A model generated the notes under the pieces. It worked only from the letters and a program-made list of their open reading frames with translations, did not search any database and was not told where the DNA came from. The translations under genes and the position numbers were made by a program. This document shows positions 40,505-49,487 of a stretch of 64,000 bases of DNA, piece by piece; the stretch's first letter is position 1, and each line of letters begins with the position of its first letter. Source of the stretch: a virus; IMG/VR virus record IMGVR_UViG_3300022602_001838, positions 1 to 64,000 of that record. The stretch is one strand, 5' to 3'.

Positions 40505-41348
40505 CGGCAAACGCCTGTTGCCATTCTGTGTCTCTATTATAGCCCTTAGTCCAAAACTTGTCAATGTTTAACTCGCCCTTTTGGATAAGTCTGACTGCGT
40601 GATACATACTTTCTTGGAACCATTTTGTTCTGGGACTTGGAAATACCACTGTACAGGCCTTCCAAAGCAAGTTTGCAAAGTCTGTAGTTACTGATTTTTG
40701 TACGCCAAAGATAACAAGTGCTTCGTTGCGTAGAATGGGCTGTGTGAATACTTCATCTCCGTCGCCCAAATCAATCACAACATCATAATCGCCCACGGGC
40801 TTGTCTTGTAGTCTATTGCCCCATAGGTCACGATTGCTGCGTCCCACAACTTCGATTTCAAAGTTTAAATTGCGATGTACTAAATCTGTATATGCAACCC
40901 AAGCCAAGAAGCCACTGCCAATAATCAGCAATCTAGCTCCTACACGATCCCGACTAAGCAATGCTGCAATGTCTTGTCTGACAATGTTAAGTCCACAGGC
41001 CACTGGTTCAATGATGTATTTAGGATCAGCTTCGGGTACTGTGACATATTCATTGGCTCTGACATTGTAGTAATCTGCATAAGCAGGCTCGCCTCGTGTA
41101 GCGACAATGTTACCCACTTGTGTGCGCCCAATATTCTTGCCTACTTTGGTAACGATGCCCAGACCCTCGTGTCCCTGCATTTCTAAGGGCAACGGACCAA
41201 ACTCGCCCATCATCATGGCAATGTCACTGCGACATACACCAGTCATCACAGCACGAACTTCAATCTCGTCGTCTGTGGGTTCTGGCTTATCCCATTGAGT
41301 TTCGACAAAGTTACCTTTGCCATCAGTTGATAATAATCTTACTTGCAT
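40440..41348 (-). CDS. Zinc-type alcohol dehydrogenase-like oxidoreductase
   Basis: The GroES-like N-terminal domain has VMTGVCRSDIAMM, GHEGLGIVTKVG and PVACGLNIV in the order of medium-chain dehydrogenases. The C-terminal NAD domain is shorter than usual (302 residues against about 350) with LLIIGSGFLAWVAY. It overlaps the Gfo/Idh gene upstream by 10 bases. A dehydrogenase pair next to DpdA suggests sugar or base modification, which is inference. Confidence 0.8.
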   Translation of the reverse strand: MQVRLLSTDGKGNFVETQWDKPEPTDDEIEVRAVMTGVCRSDIAMMMGEFGPLPLEMQGHEGLGIVTKVGKNIGRTQVGNIVATRGEPAYADYYNVRANEYVTVPEADPKYIIEPVACGLNIVRQDIAALLSRDRVGARLLIIGSGFLAWVAYTDLVHRNLNFEIEVVGRSNRDLWGNRLQDKPVGDYDVVIDLGDGDEVFTQPILRNEALVIFGVQKSVTTDFANLLWKACTVVFPSPRTKWFQESMYHAVRLIQKGELNIDKFWTKGYNRDTEWQQAFADGYNRPQNYSRGYIYWSQDGN

Positions 41349-42202
41349 AGTTCGTCTATTTTAGCATGAATCCATAAGTCTTGTTGCAATTGTGTTTGCC
41401 AAAACTCTGCGTTGTCTCTGTTGTTGATTGCATCTATGACCATAGCCTTGTATGCACTCTCGGGGCACAAGCCAAGTTCAAATTCTTGTTTGTCAAATCT
41501 TATACTGCGGTCATCAGCAGTATCATCTTTCCAATCCGCATATAAGATCCAACGATCATCGAAATACACCGTTGCATGGTCATCAACATCATATGTGCCA
41601 TCGGGATCAACGTTGCCATATTCAGAACCAGTTAGTTTGTCCAATGTCCAAAACTGTCCCATGCTACTGTCTGTGACAGGTGTAGTCATCCAATTTGGAT
41701 TCAATGCAATGTACAAACTCAGTAGGTGTGGCATTAAGTCTCTGCTGACTCCGCCATAGGCCAATGATTTAGTAGTGAACCAACTACCTGGATTTGGCAC
41801 ACGGTCTTTATTGACCCAAGTGATTTCTATCTGGGCAGCATTAGCAGCGGCCTTTTGCAAGTCTGCAATGTTGTCACGCCACATATTGTTCTTGCTCATC
41901 ATAAAGCGTGTGCTGGGATAATCCTGAACAAGTTGTTGCCACGCTTCTGCTGTAGCAACTCCGGGCTTCTCAATGATAATGATATCACAGGCTGGAGCAA
42001 TCTTACGAGCAATCTTGATATGCGTAAAGTTGGGAGTGCAGATATGTGCAACATCAAACGCACTATTCTCTCGAATAGCGTCATCTACTGTAGCGTAATC
42101 TGCTGTGCCATTTGTATCTACGGTGACAATATCATTGACTAAATCAGTATGCACACTCTTATAGAGGTTGCCAAACCCCATGCCTACAATCAATACTTTC
42201 AT
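41339..42202 (-). CDS. Gfo/Idh/MocA-type oxidoreductase
   Basis: MKVLIVGMGFGNLYKS is the NAD(P) Rossmann start; FDVAHICTPNFTHIKIA and IIIEKPGVATAEAW contain the family's EKPG motif. Length 287. It starts at an ATGA overlap with the DpdA gene and ends in the alcohol dehydrogenase gene. Such enzymes oxidise or reduce sugars. Confidence 0.85.
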   Translation of the reverse strand: MKVLIVGMGFGNLYKSVHTDLVNDIVTVDTNGTADYATVDDAIRENSAFDVAHICTPNFTHIKIARKIAPACDIIIIEKPGVATAEAWQQLVQDYPSTRFMMSKNNMWRDNIADLQKAAANAAQIEITWVNKDRVPNPGSWFTTKSLAYGGVSRDLMPHLLSLYIALNPNWMTTPVTDSSMGQFWTLDKLTGSEYGNVDPDGTYDVDDHATVYFDDRWILYADWKDDTADDRSIRFDKQEFELGLCPESAYKAMVIDAINNRDNAEFWQTQLQQDLWIHAKIDELCK

Positions 42203-43737
42203 ACTTCCTCTGGATTATCGTTAATGTCTTCTGGATTGAATTCGTTTTCGTCTAGTTCGACTTCTTCTGAGTCGAACAGAGCATTAAACATAGTTGTAGC
42301 ATTACGAGCCTTCTTGCCAGTGTATCCACGAGTGCCAGCAATCTCAAGCCAATAGTTTGCATATTGTTCAATAAGATCCAAGCTGGCCTCTTTAGTGGGG
42401 GCAGCAAAGATTCGTTCAACAACTTCATCAAACTTGTCCTGAGTCGGCGCACTGTAGCGCATCATCTTTGGATATTCGCCTGCATCGTATCTGCGATTGG
42501 CTTCTTGCACTGCTGTGATGTGCATCCAGCAGTTATGTGCCTTCAACAAGATATAACTGAATCCATCCCAGCTACTCTTACCCTCCTTGCCAATCTTGTT
42601 CAGATCGCCTGGCTTGTAATAGCAAACATCTCGAATCTGCATCAGGTCACTGACTGGGCTGTCTTCAAATACTTTGTAGAATCCATCTTGCACAACTGCA
42701 TCACTGAGTTTGCGTGTGTCTGTTGAATACTTCTTATCGTCAGCAAACTTGTACATACGATAGCTCCAACGTCCATTATTTGGAAAACTACGTTCGTGAT
42801 AGACTTGTCCATTTGCTGCTGCCAAGAACGGACTTGCACAGTCAAAACTGATTTGAAAGTTTGGATTTGCATACTTACGAACTGCACGTTGAACTGCTGT
42901 GAGCAACACAGCCCATTCTAGTTTGCTTGTGCCCAAGAAGTGCATCCAATCGTGTACACCTTCTTGTAACAGGCCATCATACTTCAATGTAATCAGTCTG
43001 CGCAAAATCAAATGAATGTCACACATATTTTGTCCACCCATTGCCCAACCATTAAAGTGATTGTCTGGATACTTCGTTGGATCACAGTAGTGCTTCATGG
43101 TCTCGTACCATTCATCTGCGTCTGTGTGATTTGCACCCTGTAATACATTCAAGAACTTAGTACCACCATTCTTAACGCCCTTGCGATTGTTAATAAAGTA
43201 CTCATTGTTGAACTTAGTTGCATCAACTGCTTCTTGGTGGCTAGTAATTTGTGTGGCCTTCATACCAGCTGGCTCTCTGACGATCCAAGTTGGGATATCC
43301 AGAATCATTGCATAGTCTGTCAACGTGTCTAGCCAATTCAACACATCACGGCGTTTCTTGTCTGCTTTGGGACAGCCACTACCAGCACGCCAGTCGCCTT
43401 CCCATTTACCTTTACCGATCTGAAATCCGCCTGAGTCACCCAACATAAAAGTGCCCTTTTCACGATTTCTGACCATGTCTTCGCTCTTAACAACTTTATT
43501 AAGATCCAGGCTGGCGTGACCAGCACTGTACAGACTCCATTTATATGGAAAGAATCCATCCTGACTATTCCACCAGTTAAGATTCTCTACAGTGGTCATA
43601 CCCTTGGGCAATCTGCCACGGCTTTCTTCGTACTTGTCGAATCGCTCTTGTCCAATAGCTGTGCTAAAGTGTCCGCCAATGGCTGGCAAGAACAGTGCAT
43701 AATCGCTTTGCTTACTGGTTAAATCATCACGTGCCAT
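42199..43737 (-). CDS. dpdA: DpdA-type DNA 7-deazaguanine transglycosylase
   Basis: A TGT-like enzyme that exchanges guanine in DNA for a 7-deazaguanine base. The motifs fit in order: LGDSGGFQIGKG (DSGGFQ at 101-106), LQG (199-201), WAMGGQ (231-236), HFLG (266-269) and ISFDCASPF, where D299 matches the nucleophile in the FDCxxPTR motif of tRNA-guanine transglycosylases. At 512 residues it is longer than bacterial Tgt, as are phage DpdA proteins, with an acidic C-terminal tail. FolE, QueD and QueE elsewhere in the window would supply its substrate. Confidence 0.85.
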   Translation of the reverse strand: MARDDLTSKQSDYALFLPAIGGHFSTAIGQERFDKYEESRGRLPKGMTTVENLNWWNSQDGFFPYKWSLYSAGHASLDLNKVVKSEDMVRNREKGTFMLGDSGGFQIGKGKWEGDWRAGSGCPKADKKRRDVLNWLDTLTDYAMILDIPTWIVREPAGMKATQITSHQEAVDATKFNNEYFINNRKGVKNGGTKFLNVLQGANHTDADEWYETMKHYCDPTKYPDNHFNGWAMGGQNMCDIHLILRRLITLKYDGLLQEGVHDWMHFLGTSKLEWAVLLTAVQRAVRKYANPNFQISFDCASPFLAAANGQVYHERSFPNNGRWSYRMYKFADDKKYSTDTRKLSDAVVQDGFYKVFEDSPVSDLMQIRDVCYYKPGDLNKIGKEGKSSWDGFSYILLKAHNCWMHITAVQEANRRYDAGEYPKMMRYSAPTQDKFDEVVERIFAAPTKEASLDLIEQYANYWLEIAGTRGYTGKKARNATTMFNALFDSEEVELDENEFNPEDINDNPEEV

Positions 43738-44350
43738 AAAATTTTACTTGTTCTATTAATTTGTAATCGTCAGCAAAATGCTGTTTTAATCTGTCAACGT
43801 ATTTAGGATTGTTATCCAGAATTGTTTGAAAAATCTGTTTGAATCGTTTGCGATCTGGACTATTTTCGCTTACGTGCTGATAATCATAGTTTTCATATTT
43901 GTTATGTCCAAGATGCTCAAATACAAACTTGCTAAAATTACTACGATACTCTGTGTTGCACATCATAAATGTGCAGTTGTCTGTGTCTAGACCTTCAATG
44001 AATTTAATCTGATGTTCGGTGTGATCGTCAAATGTTATTCTATCAAATATCAATTGCTCTGTCTCATAAAATGGGACTTGCATTGTTGGATGATATAGTG
44101 TCAAGTACTCAGCAATGCCACTAAGCCAACGGTCAATGGGGTCACGCAGAACAACCAATGCTGGTTTGTCTAGTTTGTCTGTGTGATAATTATAAAACTC
44201 CCAACCCCAGTCTAGTAAATTGGGTTTAGTCCAAGAACTGGCATTTTTGGGAATGTGAACGTACATTAGGGCATACTCTGGGTGAGTCATACACTCCCCA
44301 AAGATATGACCTTTATGCTGCCATTCAGCAATACTACGTTCTATGATCAC
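43727..44350 (-). CDS. Sulfotransferase-like protein (copy 2)
   Basis: YVHIPKNASSWTK is the 5'-phosphosulfate loop and VVLRDPIDRWLSGIAEY the 3'-phosphate-binding block of PAPS-dependent sulfotransferases. Length 207. The start is GTG (GTGA overlap with the clamp gene) and the end overlaps DpdA by 11 bases. A glycan or another phage or host molecule may be the acceptor. The APS-kinase-like fusion at 5365 could help to make PAPS. Confidence 0.75.
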   Translation of the reverse strand: MIIERSIAEWQHKGHIFGECMTHPEYALMYVHIPKNASSWTKPNLLDWGWEFYNYHTDKLDKPALVVLRDPIDRWLSGIAEYLTLYHPTMQVPFYETEQLIFDRITFDDHTEHQIKFIEGLDTDNCTFMMCNTEYRSNFSKFVFEHLGHNKYENYDYQHVSENSPDRKRFKQIFQTILDNNPKYVDRLKQHFADDYKLIEQVKFYGT

Positions 44351-45084
44351 TTGGTCAGTGCTGGCAAGATGTAGTTGTATTCAATTAGACCACTGTCAAC
44401 AGTAATCATACTAGCACCATCATCGCTCATACGATAAGTCTTATCTCCCGGCAATGCTAGAATTGAGAGTACTGTTGCTACTGGCCAGTGCCATTGTGTC
44501 TTGGTGAAGTTGCCGCTTACGCCACTGGCAAAAACAAAGTTACCAGCGTGTGAGTTTGGATCACCGAAGAAGAATTTCAGATCGCCATTTTCTGTCTTTG
44601 CAGTAAACGATGTTTCTTCACTGTTTGCTGCTGCCTGAAAACGCAGACGCTGAATGTTTTGCACTGTTGGTGCAAACTCAACATTCCATTTAGCGCCACG
44701 GAACTTGACAGATTTCAATTTGTCATTGATAATGCCTTCTGCCATATAACGATAATCGTTTTTGAAGTCGCCTGCTGCGTTTTCGAAATGAAGTCCGCTG
44801 GGCACAGTATCGCCATTTGTGTCAGTTTGTGTGTTGACTGTGATTTTTGCGTTCTCACGATACTCGTCAATGCCCAGAATTGTTTTCAGTTTGCTGAGAT
44901 TGGGCATACCGAAAGTACCAATAAAGTCTGGGTGTGCTGATTTGAATTTGGCTTCAAGAATAACACTGCGGTCTTCGCTGATGCTGTTGATAAGTGTTTC
45001 GTTTTGTGTGCCAGTGATTTTGATAAGATCAATGTTGTTCAAGCCATGTGTATGTTGAACAATGTCTTTTAGATAGTCTTGCAT
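44347..45084 (-). CDS. Probable DNA polymerase sliding clamp (gp45-like)
   Basis: A beta-rich protein of 245 residues that repeats strand patterns expected of a clamp: VILEAKFKSAHPDFIGTFG, MPNLSKLKTILGI, then RFQAAANSEETSFTA and TYRMSDDGASMITVDSGLI. The size fits T4 gp45 (228). It lies next to a methyltransferase and DNA polymerase gene, as clamps do. A CTAAATA box lies upstream (45118-45125). The call rests on pattern memory and context. Confidence 0.55.
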   Translation of the reverse strand: MQDYLKDIVQHTHGLNNIDLIKITGTQNETLINSISEDRSVILEAKFKSAHPDFIGTFGMPNLSKLKTILGIDEYRENAKITVNTQTDTNGDTVPSGLHFENAAGDFKNDYRYMAEGIINDKLKSVKFRGAKWNVEFAPTVQNIQRLRFQAAANSEETSFTAKTENGDLKFFFGDPNSHAGNFVFASGVSGNFTKTQWHWPVATVLSILALPGDKTYRMSDDGASMITVDSGLIEYNYILPALTK

Positions 45085-45129
45085 AATATACTCCTAGTGT
45101 GTTGATTGTAACTTTTTTATTTAGGTTTT

Positions 45130-46065
45130 TCAAGGCATTCTGCGCTTTATTTCACCCATTACCTGATGTGCTTTGACCGTAGTCAGTGTACCTGGTCGTT
45201 TGACTTCTATCCAGCTGATGTTTGGTTCTTCTGTAATAGTCTGAACAACTTCAAATCCAATACCCTCGCAAGTCGGCACCAAGATACTCTTGGGGATAAA
45301 GGTCTGTGCAAAGTTTTCTGCCATACCAGCACCTGCAGGAGTATCACCATCGTTGTAACTGAACAAGAATACTCCGCCTGTACGTAGTAAGTTCTTAACG
45401 CTTTTCAGAACCTGTGTGATTGTATCCAAACTCACATAGTTGAAGTGTCCCCAACTGAATATAAATCCAAACTGTTCCTGGGGCAAGGGTGCAAAGTCGT
45501 ATTCTTTATTTAGGTATTTGCGCAGGCGTTGTTGATATTCTGGAGGGAACTTGCTGTTAGCACTATCCAGAAAACCCTGATACTTGTCCATAATGTACAA
45601 GGGATCGGCAGCAACTAAGTACTGCGTCCACTCACCGTCACGACAACCAATCTCTAGTGCAGGGTATTGCCAACTTGTATAGAGTTGAATACGCTGACGA
45701 ACCATATCTTCTACTTCGGGTCTTAGATGAATACGACGGTGATTTCTAACGTGGTCAATTCCTCCGTCGTGTTCTTCTAGTTCGTAGTTGTCTACAAACA
45801 ATTTGTGACTTACTTGATCGATTCTGCCCTGTATGTCAGCAATCTTGTATTTAAAGTCATCATAGGGCGCAACTACTTGATCCAACAAGGTTGAATAATA
45901 TTGAACCAAGCCCTCGATATAATCCAAGTTGTCTTGCTCAATCACTGGCACTTGCAGTTTTACATTCTCAATATGATTGCGTAATCTTGCTATGGATTCT
46001 TCAATCTCTTGTGTGTTAAAACTATCTAGCAGTGATTTCTTTAGTGTGACTAGATCGTAGAGCAT
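45130..46065 (-). CDS. SAM-dependent methyltransferase with N-terminal coiled coil
   Basis: The C-terminal domain has PALEIGCRDGEWTQYL (SAM-binding motif I), FIFSWGHFNYVS and LLRTGGVFLFSYNDGD. The N-terminal 110 residues are helical and Leu/Gln/Asp-rich, probably coiled coil. The start at 46065 lies 2 bases after the polymerase stop. Class I fold; substrate unknown. Confidence 0.8.
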   Translation of the reverse strand: MLYDLVTLKKSLLDSFNTQEIEESIARLRNHIENVKLQVPVIEQDNLDYIEGLVQYYSTLLDQVVAPYDDFKYKIADIQGRIDQVSHKLFVDNYELEEHDGGIDHVRNHRRIHLRPEVEDMVRQRIQLYTSWQYPALEIGCRDGEWTQYLVAADPLYIMDKYQGFLDSANSKFPPEYQQRLRKYLNKEYDFAPLPQEQFGFIFSWGHFNYVSLDTITQVLKSVKNLLRTGGVFLFSYNDGDTPAGAGMAENFAQTFIPKSILVPTCEGIGFEVVQTITEEPNISWIEVKRPGTLTTVKAHQVMGEIKRRMP

Positions 46066-46066
46066 A

Positions 46067-48727
46067 TCAGTCCCAGCTGAATAGATTGTCGAATGTTGAT
46101 TTAGTATCAGTGTGAGCAAGAATATCCCACTCTAGTACGCCCAACAAGTTTTCTACTTTCTGGTCAACAATGGTTGATTGCATAGTCTCTTGGTCGAATG
46201 GCAACTGTTTGAACCAATCGGGAATATTTGCCTGATCGATTGGATAGCCCACTGATGTATAGTCCAAAGGATTATCTTTGAGTTTACATACAATTGTTTT
46301 CATACCGTCAACAATCTTCATTGAATAATTGTCAGCATACATTCTGCGTAGAGTATTCCAATTCATAGCAGCACGAACGTGTCCAGGCATATTTGCTTTG
46401 CCCAGTCGTTGTTCATCTGCTGTGTATTTTGTCAGATTGTTCACACGCTTGGGTGTGCCCTTCTCCCACGCTGGCAGATCGTTGAAGTCTAGTTTGAATT
46501 TACGAATCTTTTCATAGATGTGTTCTTTATCGCTGCCAGTCAATACATCCAACAAGATTGCGCTCAAGAAATCCTGAACTAGTTTTGGCGTATCTGATCG
46601 TTTCAAGTCCAAGCCCATAGCCTTGACTTTGCCTGGCTTGCCATCAACATCTAGTCGTTTGCCCTCAAGATCAAAAATCAGTACAGCATACCGCTTCTTC
46701 TTGATGAACAAGCCCTTTTCAGCAATCAGTTCACGACCACCCTTGATGATAGCACCCATTTCACGTGGACAATGACAAGCACGTTCCATGAACGGTGGAA
46801 AACTTTCATTCACGCTGTCTGCGATTGTGTCATAGAGTGCGATACAAACGTCCTTGTTCCATTCCATCTTGCCAGCACGAATATCTTTTTCAAAGATTGG
46901 GTATGCACTGAAATAAACTGAGTCAGTATCACCATAGATGATTGATTTGCCCACGTGATCGTATTCACCAGTCAGACATTCATTAACGTGTGCATCCATA
47001 TGACGAGCAATGCTACGACCAGTAAGAGTAGTTGATTGACCAATGCGTTTGTCAAAGAATCTACAGCCAGCGTTCAAAATCGCACCGTACAAACTGTTCA
47101 AGTTAATCTTCTTAACAAGCTGACGTTTGTCCCAGTACGCCTTGTCCGCATCTGTCTCGGCTTCTTTCTTCTTGGCCTGCATTTCTTTACGTTCTGCATA
47201 CCAACGTTTCAACAAGCCGGGAATGATACCTTCAACGTCATATCTAAAGATAGTACCGTTTGCACTCAGAGTCCAGGGCTGATTGCTGTCAAAGATTAGA
47301 TGCCAGACTTCTGCTGCTGTGTGCGTAGTACTGCCACCCTCTTCCCAATCAATTGTGATTTCTGTGCCCTGTTCCATATTCATCACAGCGTTATACTCAA
47401 GACAGGCAAACAAACCTTCCCACGAGTCAGCGAAACTACTGCCAGCAGCCTGTTTCTGCGACAAGTGATGATCGGTCATTGTTTGTCTGAATTGCCCAAC
47501 GATGGTTTCGGGTCCCATGTTGAGTGCTCGAATAGTCGAGGGATAGAGTGAGTTAATGTCGATTGCCCCGATGTAGTCGTGCATACCTCTTTTGGGCGTA
47601 GCAACATAGGCACCTGCGGCTTGCGTTGATTCAGAGTCGTCATACTTCTTTCTATTTGGAACGATCATACCACGTCCGTGAGCCTCGTTGATGATGGCCT
47701 GCTCTGTAACTGCGACTGCACCCATAGTAGTCGCCAACAACACGGTATTATCGTGAGCAATTTCGTTGGCCAGGTCGATGAAACGTAGTTTCTTGTCTAG
47801 CTTTGCCAACAACATGGTATCTTGTCTGTTATAGTCGATGAACTTGTAGAAGTCAGTGTTGTACAACTGATCCAATGTGCCTTCGTAGGCAACTTTACGT
47901 TCATCAAGTTCGTATTCGCCAATGGCGTCCAAACTATAACTGTGTCGTTCTTCGTAGGTATACTTGCGATAGAGTTGCATATAGTCCATATGCACACGAC
48001 CAATTAAATCGTATGTAATGTTCTTTGCACCAAATCGCTCAAACTCACGCTGTTTGGGAAACTGATTCCACAAACACATTCTGCGTGTATCATCTTTGCT
48101 AAGAATGCGAATGATACGCCCAACAGTATAGGGTACGTCGAAGCCTTCGCTGTTCCAGCCACTCATAATATCTGCGTCTTCGATCAGGTCAAGGAATGTA
48201 TTGAGCATATCCTCTTCTCTGTCAAACAGATAGCAGTTTTCAAATCTGTTGCAGATTTCTTCTGCCGATTCCCAGCTATAACTCTTTGGAGGCAAGGCCA
48301 ATGTTACCATCTTGTCGCACCAATCAAGGTACACTGAGATAGCAGTTATAGCGTTAAATGGGTCTTCTGGGGGAGCATAGCCTTTCTCAGGGTGGAAATC
48401 CACCTCAATGTCGAAAAATGCTGTTTGTAGTTTAGGTGAATCGATTCCAAGATAGTTATTTGAGAGGCATCTAAACACGGGGTTAAAGTCACTCTCCCAC
48501 AATCTCTTGTTATCTTGAATCTTGAGTTCTTTGTGAAACTCTTTGCTATTGCGAGTGCTGAATCTACTGACAGGAGTCCCATAAATTGTGGTAAATTTAC
48601 CTTTGGGATCGTCATAATAGAATGTATATTCAGCTGGGTATTCTCGGTATTCTCTGACGCCGTTCACTCGTTCTACGATGTGAATACGGTCTTTTTGCCT
48701 GTCGTACAGGGCATCAACGTAACTCAT
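46067..48727 (-). CDS. DNA polymerase, family B (T4 gp43-like)
   Basis: 886 residues, close to T4 gp43 (898). Exonuclease motifs FFDIEVDF (exo I), GWNSEGFDVPY (exo II) and YNRQDTMLL (exo III) come first, then the polymerase motifs DINSLYPSTIRAL (A), KKINLNSLYGAIL (B) and YGDTDSVYFS (C). All catalytic acidic residues are present. It replicates the phage genome with the clamp encoded downstream. The start has a GGAGAG site. A CATAAATA box lies 73 bases upstream. Confidence 0.96.
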   Translation of the reverse strand: MSYVDALYDRQKDRIHIVERVNGVREYREYPAEYTFYYDDPKGKFTTIYGTPVSRFSTRNSKEFHKELKIQDNKRLWESDFNPVFRCLSNNYLGIDSPKLQTAFFDIEVDFHPEKGYAPPEDPFNAITAISVYLDWCDKMVTLALPPKSYSWESAEEICNRFENCYLFDREEDMLNTFLDLIEDADIMSGWNSEGFDVPYTVGRIIRILSKDDTRRMCLWNQFPKQREFERFGAKNITYDLIGRVHMDYMQLYRKYTYEERHSYSLDAIGEYELDERKVAYEGTLDQLYNTDFYKFIDYNRQDTMLLAKLDKKLRFIDLANEIAHDNTVLLATTMGAVAVTEQAIINEAHGRGMIVPNRKKYDDSESTQAAGAYVATPKRGMHDYIGAIDINSLYPSTIRALNMGPETIVGQFRQTMTDHHLSQKQAAGSSFADSWEGLFACLEYNAVMNMEQGTEITIDWEEGGSTTHTAAEVWHLIFDSNQPWTLSANGTIFRYDVEGIIPGLLKRWYAERKEMQAKKKEAETDADKAYWDKRQLVKKINLNSLYGAILNAGCRFFDKRIGQSTTLTGRSIARHMDAHVNECLTGEYDHVGKSIIYGDTDSVYFSAYPIFEKDIRAGKMEWNKDVCIALYDTIADSVNESFPPFMERACHCPREMGAIIKGGRELIAEKGLFIKKKRYAVLIFDLEGKRLDVDGKPGKVKAMGLDLKRSDTPKLVQDFLSAILLDVLTGSDKEHIYEKIRKFKLDFNDLPAWEKGTPKRVNNLTKYTADEQRLGKANMPGHVRAAMNWNTLRRMYADNYSMKIVDGMKTIVCKLKDNPLDYTSVGYPIDQANIPDWFKQLPFDQETMQSTIVDQKVENLLGVLEWDILAHTDTKSTFDNLFSWD

Positions 48728-48799
48728 AATCTCTCCGTATGTGATTTAAAGCTCACACTCACTCTACATGCCAGTTTATAGTCAGGCGACGACTTAAAA

Positions 48800-48807
48800 T
48801 ATTTATG
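48800..48807 (-). promoter_or_regulatory. Late promoter-like CATAAATA box
   Basis: CATAAATA on the minus strand just before the end of the small membrane protein gene, 73 bases upstream of the DNA polymerase ATG. The first base deviates from the consensus. A late promoter before the polymerase would be unusual. Confidence 0.35.
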
Positions 48808-49093
48808 CAACAATCATTCGCACCAGGCCAATAGTGTCGATTGAAGTCAAGAGGATATAGTTGGCCAACATCCCAAAACTCTTGCGAGTCCACGCAGCCC
48901 AAGCATACATAGCACAGCCACTGATCCATATAGGATATAGGGCAAAAAGAGGAGGGTTAGGTACTGTGCAAGCCATAGTGAGGCTGCAACCAATACTAGT
49001 AGCCCAAGCAAGTAGCTCAATGCAAAACCTAAATGGATGTGTTTTGTAGTCATCTTTGATCCACAGGAAAATGTTGGCCAATATATCGTTCAT
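48803..49093 (-). CDS. Small membrane protein, 96 aa
   Basis: Three hydrophobic segments (ELLAWATSIGCSLTMA, LYPIWISGCAMYAWAAW, YILLTSIDTIGLVRMIVA) follow a cytosolic start FLWIKDDYKTHPFRF. I recall closely similar proteins in marine T4-like phages, unnamed. An 11-bp inverted repeat lies just upstream. Function unknown. Confidence 0.7.
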   Translation of the reverse strand: MNDILANIFLWIKDDYKTHPFRFCIELLAWATSIGCSLTMACTVPNPPLFALYPIWISGCAMYAWAAWTRKSFGMLANYILLTSIDTIGLVRMIVA

Positions 49094-49099
49094 AATAAA

Positions 49100-49149
49100 T
49101 TTACAATCAGTGGTTTATAAAGTAATATATTGTTTCGTCTGATTGTAAA
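49100..49149. repeat. Perfect 11-bp inverted repeat in the intergenic region
   Basis: TTTACAATCAG (49100-49110) and its exact complement (49139-49149) flank a 28-base AT-rich spacer between the DsbA-like gene and the membrane protein gene. It may be an operator or a transcript hairpin. TTTACA of one arm could also act as a -35 box. Confidence 0.55.
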
Positions 49150-49158
49150 GTGCGTGAG

Positions 49159-49425
49159 TCACAGTGTTTTCCCAACAGTTTCTAGAATAGTGTTGAGTTC
49201 ATCGTGATCACGATTGGTCTCACCCAACTTGGCTTTATGTGCAATTTTCAGTGCCTTTTTCAGCGTTGCTGGTTTGATTTCCAATTCTTCTGCTACTGCT
49301 TTGACAGTATCATTCAGACCTGCGTTGAGGTCTTCGATTTCTTGCAACACACTCATACCTTCATTGATGAGTTGTGTCAATTTGATTTTGGCTTCGCCAT
49401 TGAATGTGCGGTCGTAATCGCTCAT
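49159..49425 (-). CDS. DsbA-like dsDNA-binding late-transcription coactivator
   Basis: An 88-residue protein with FNGEAKIKLTQLINEG, DLNAGLNDTVKAVAEELEI and KPATLKKALKIAHKAK. This pattern resembles the DsbA dsDNA-binding proteins annotated in T4-like phages, which bind near late promoters. The presence of TATAAATA boxes fits. It has its own promoter (49448-49476). The name is from memory of the family. Confidence 0.55.
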   Translation of the reverse strand: MSDYDRTFNGEAKIKLTQLINEGMSVLQEIEDLNAGLNDTVKAVAEELEIKPATLKKALKIAHKAKLGETNRDHDELNTILETVGKTL

Positions 49426-49447
49426 AAGTTCTCCTAAGTGATAATCT

Positions 49448-49476
49448 ATTGTATAAGTTTATGCGTTGATTTTCAA
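49448..49476 (-). promoter_or_regulatory. Sigma70-type promoter for the DsbA-like gene
   Basis: TTGAAA (49471-49476), 17-base spacer, TACAAT (49448-49453). A TAGGAGAA ribosome-binding site follows before the ATG at 49425. Confidence 0.6.
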
Positions 49477-49487
49477 GTTAAACGGTG

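Noticed and set aside
43727-44350. Upstream ATG for the sulfotransferase
   Set aside because: GTG at 44350 gives the GTGA coupling and the full phosphosulfate loop; no in-frame ATG upstream fits.
48515-48781. Long plus-strand frame antisense to the DNA polymerase start
   Set aside because: It lies against a clear polymerase gene, has no ribosome-binding site of note and odd composition; it is a shadow frame.
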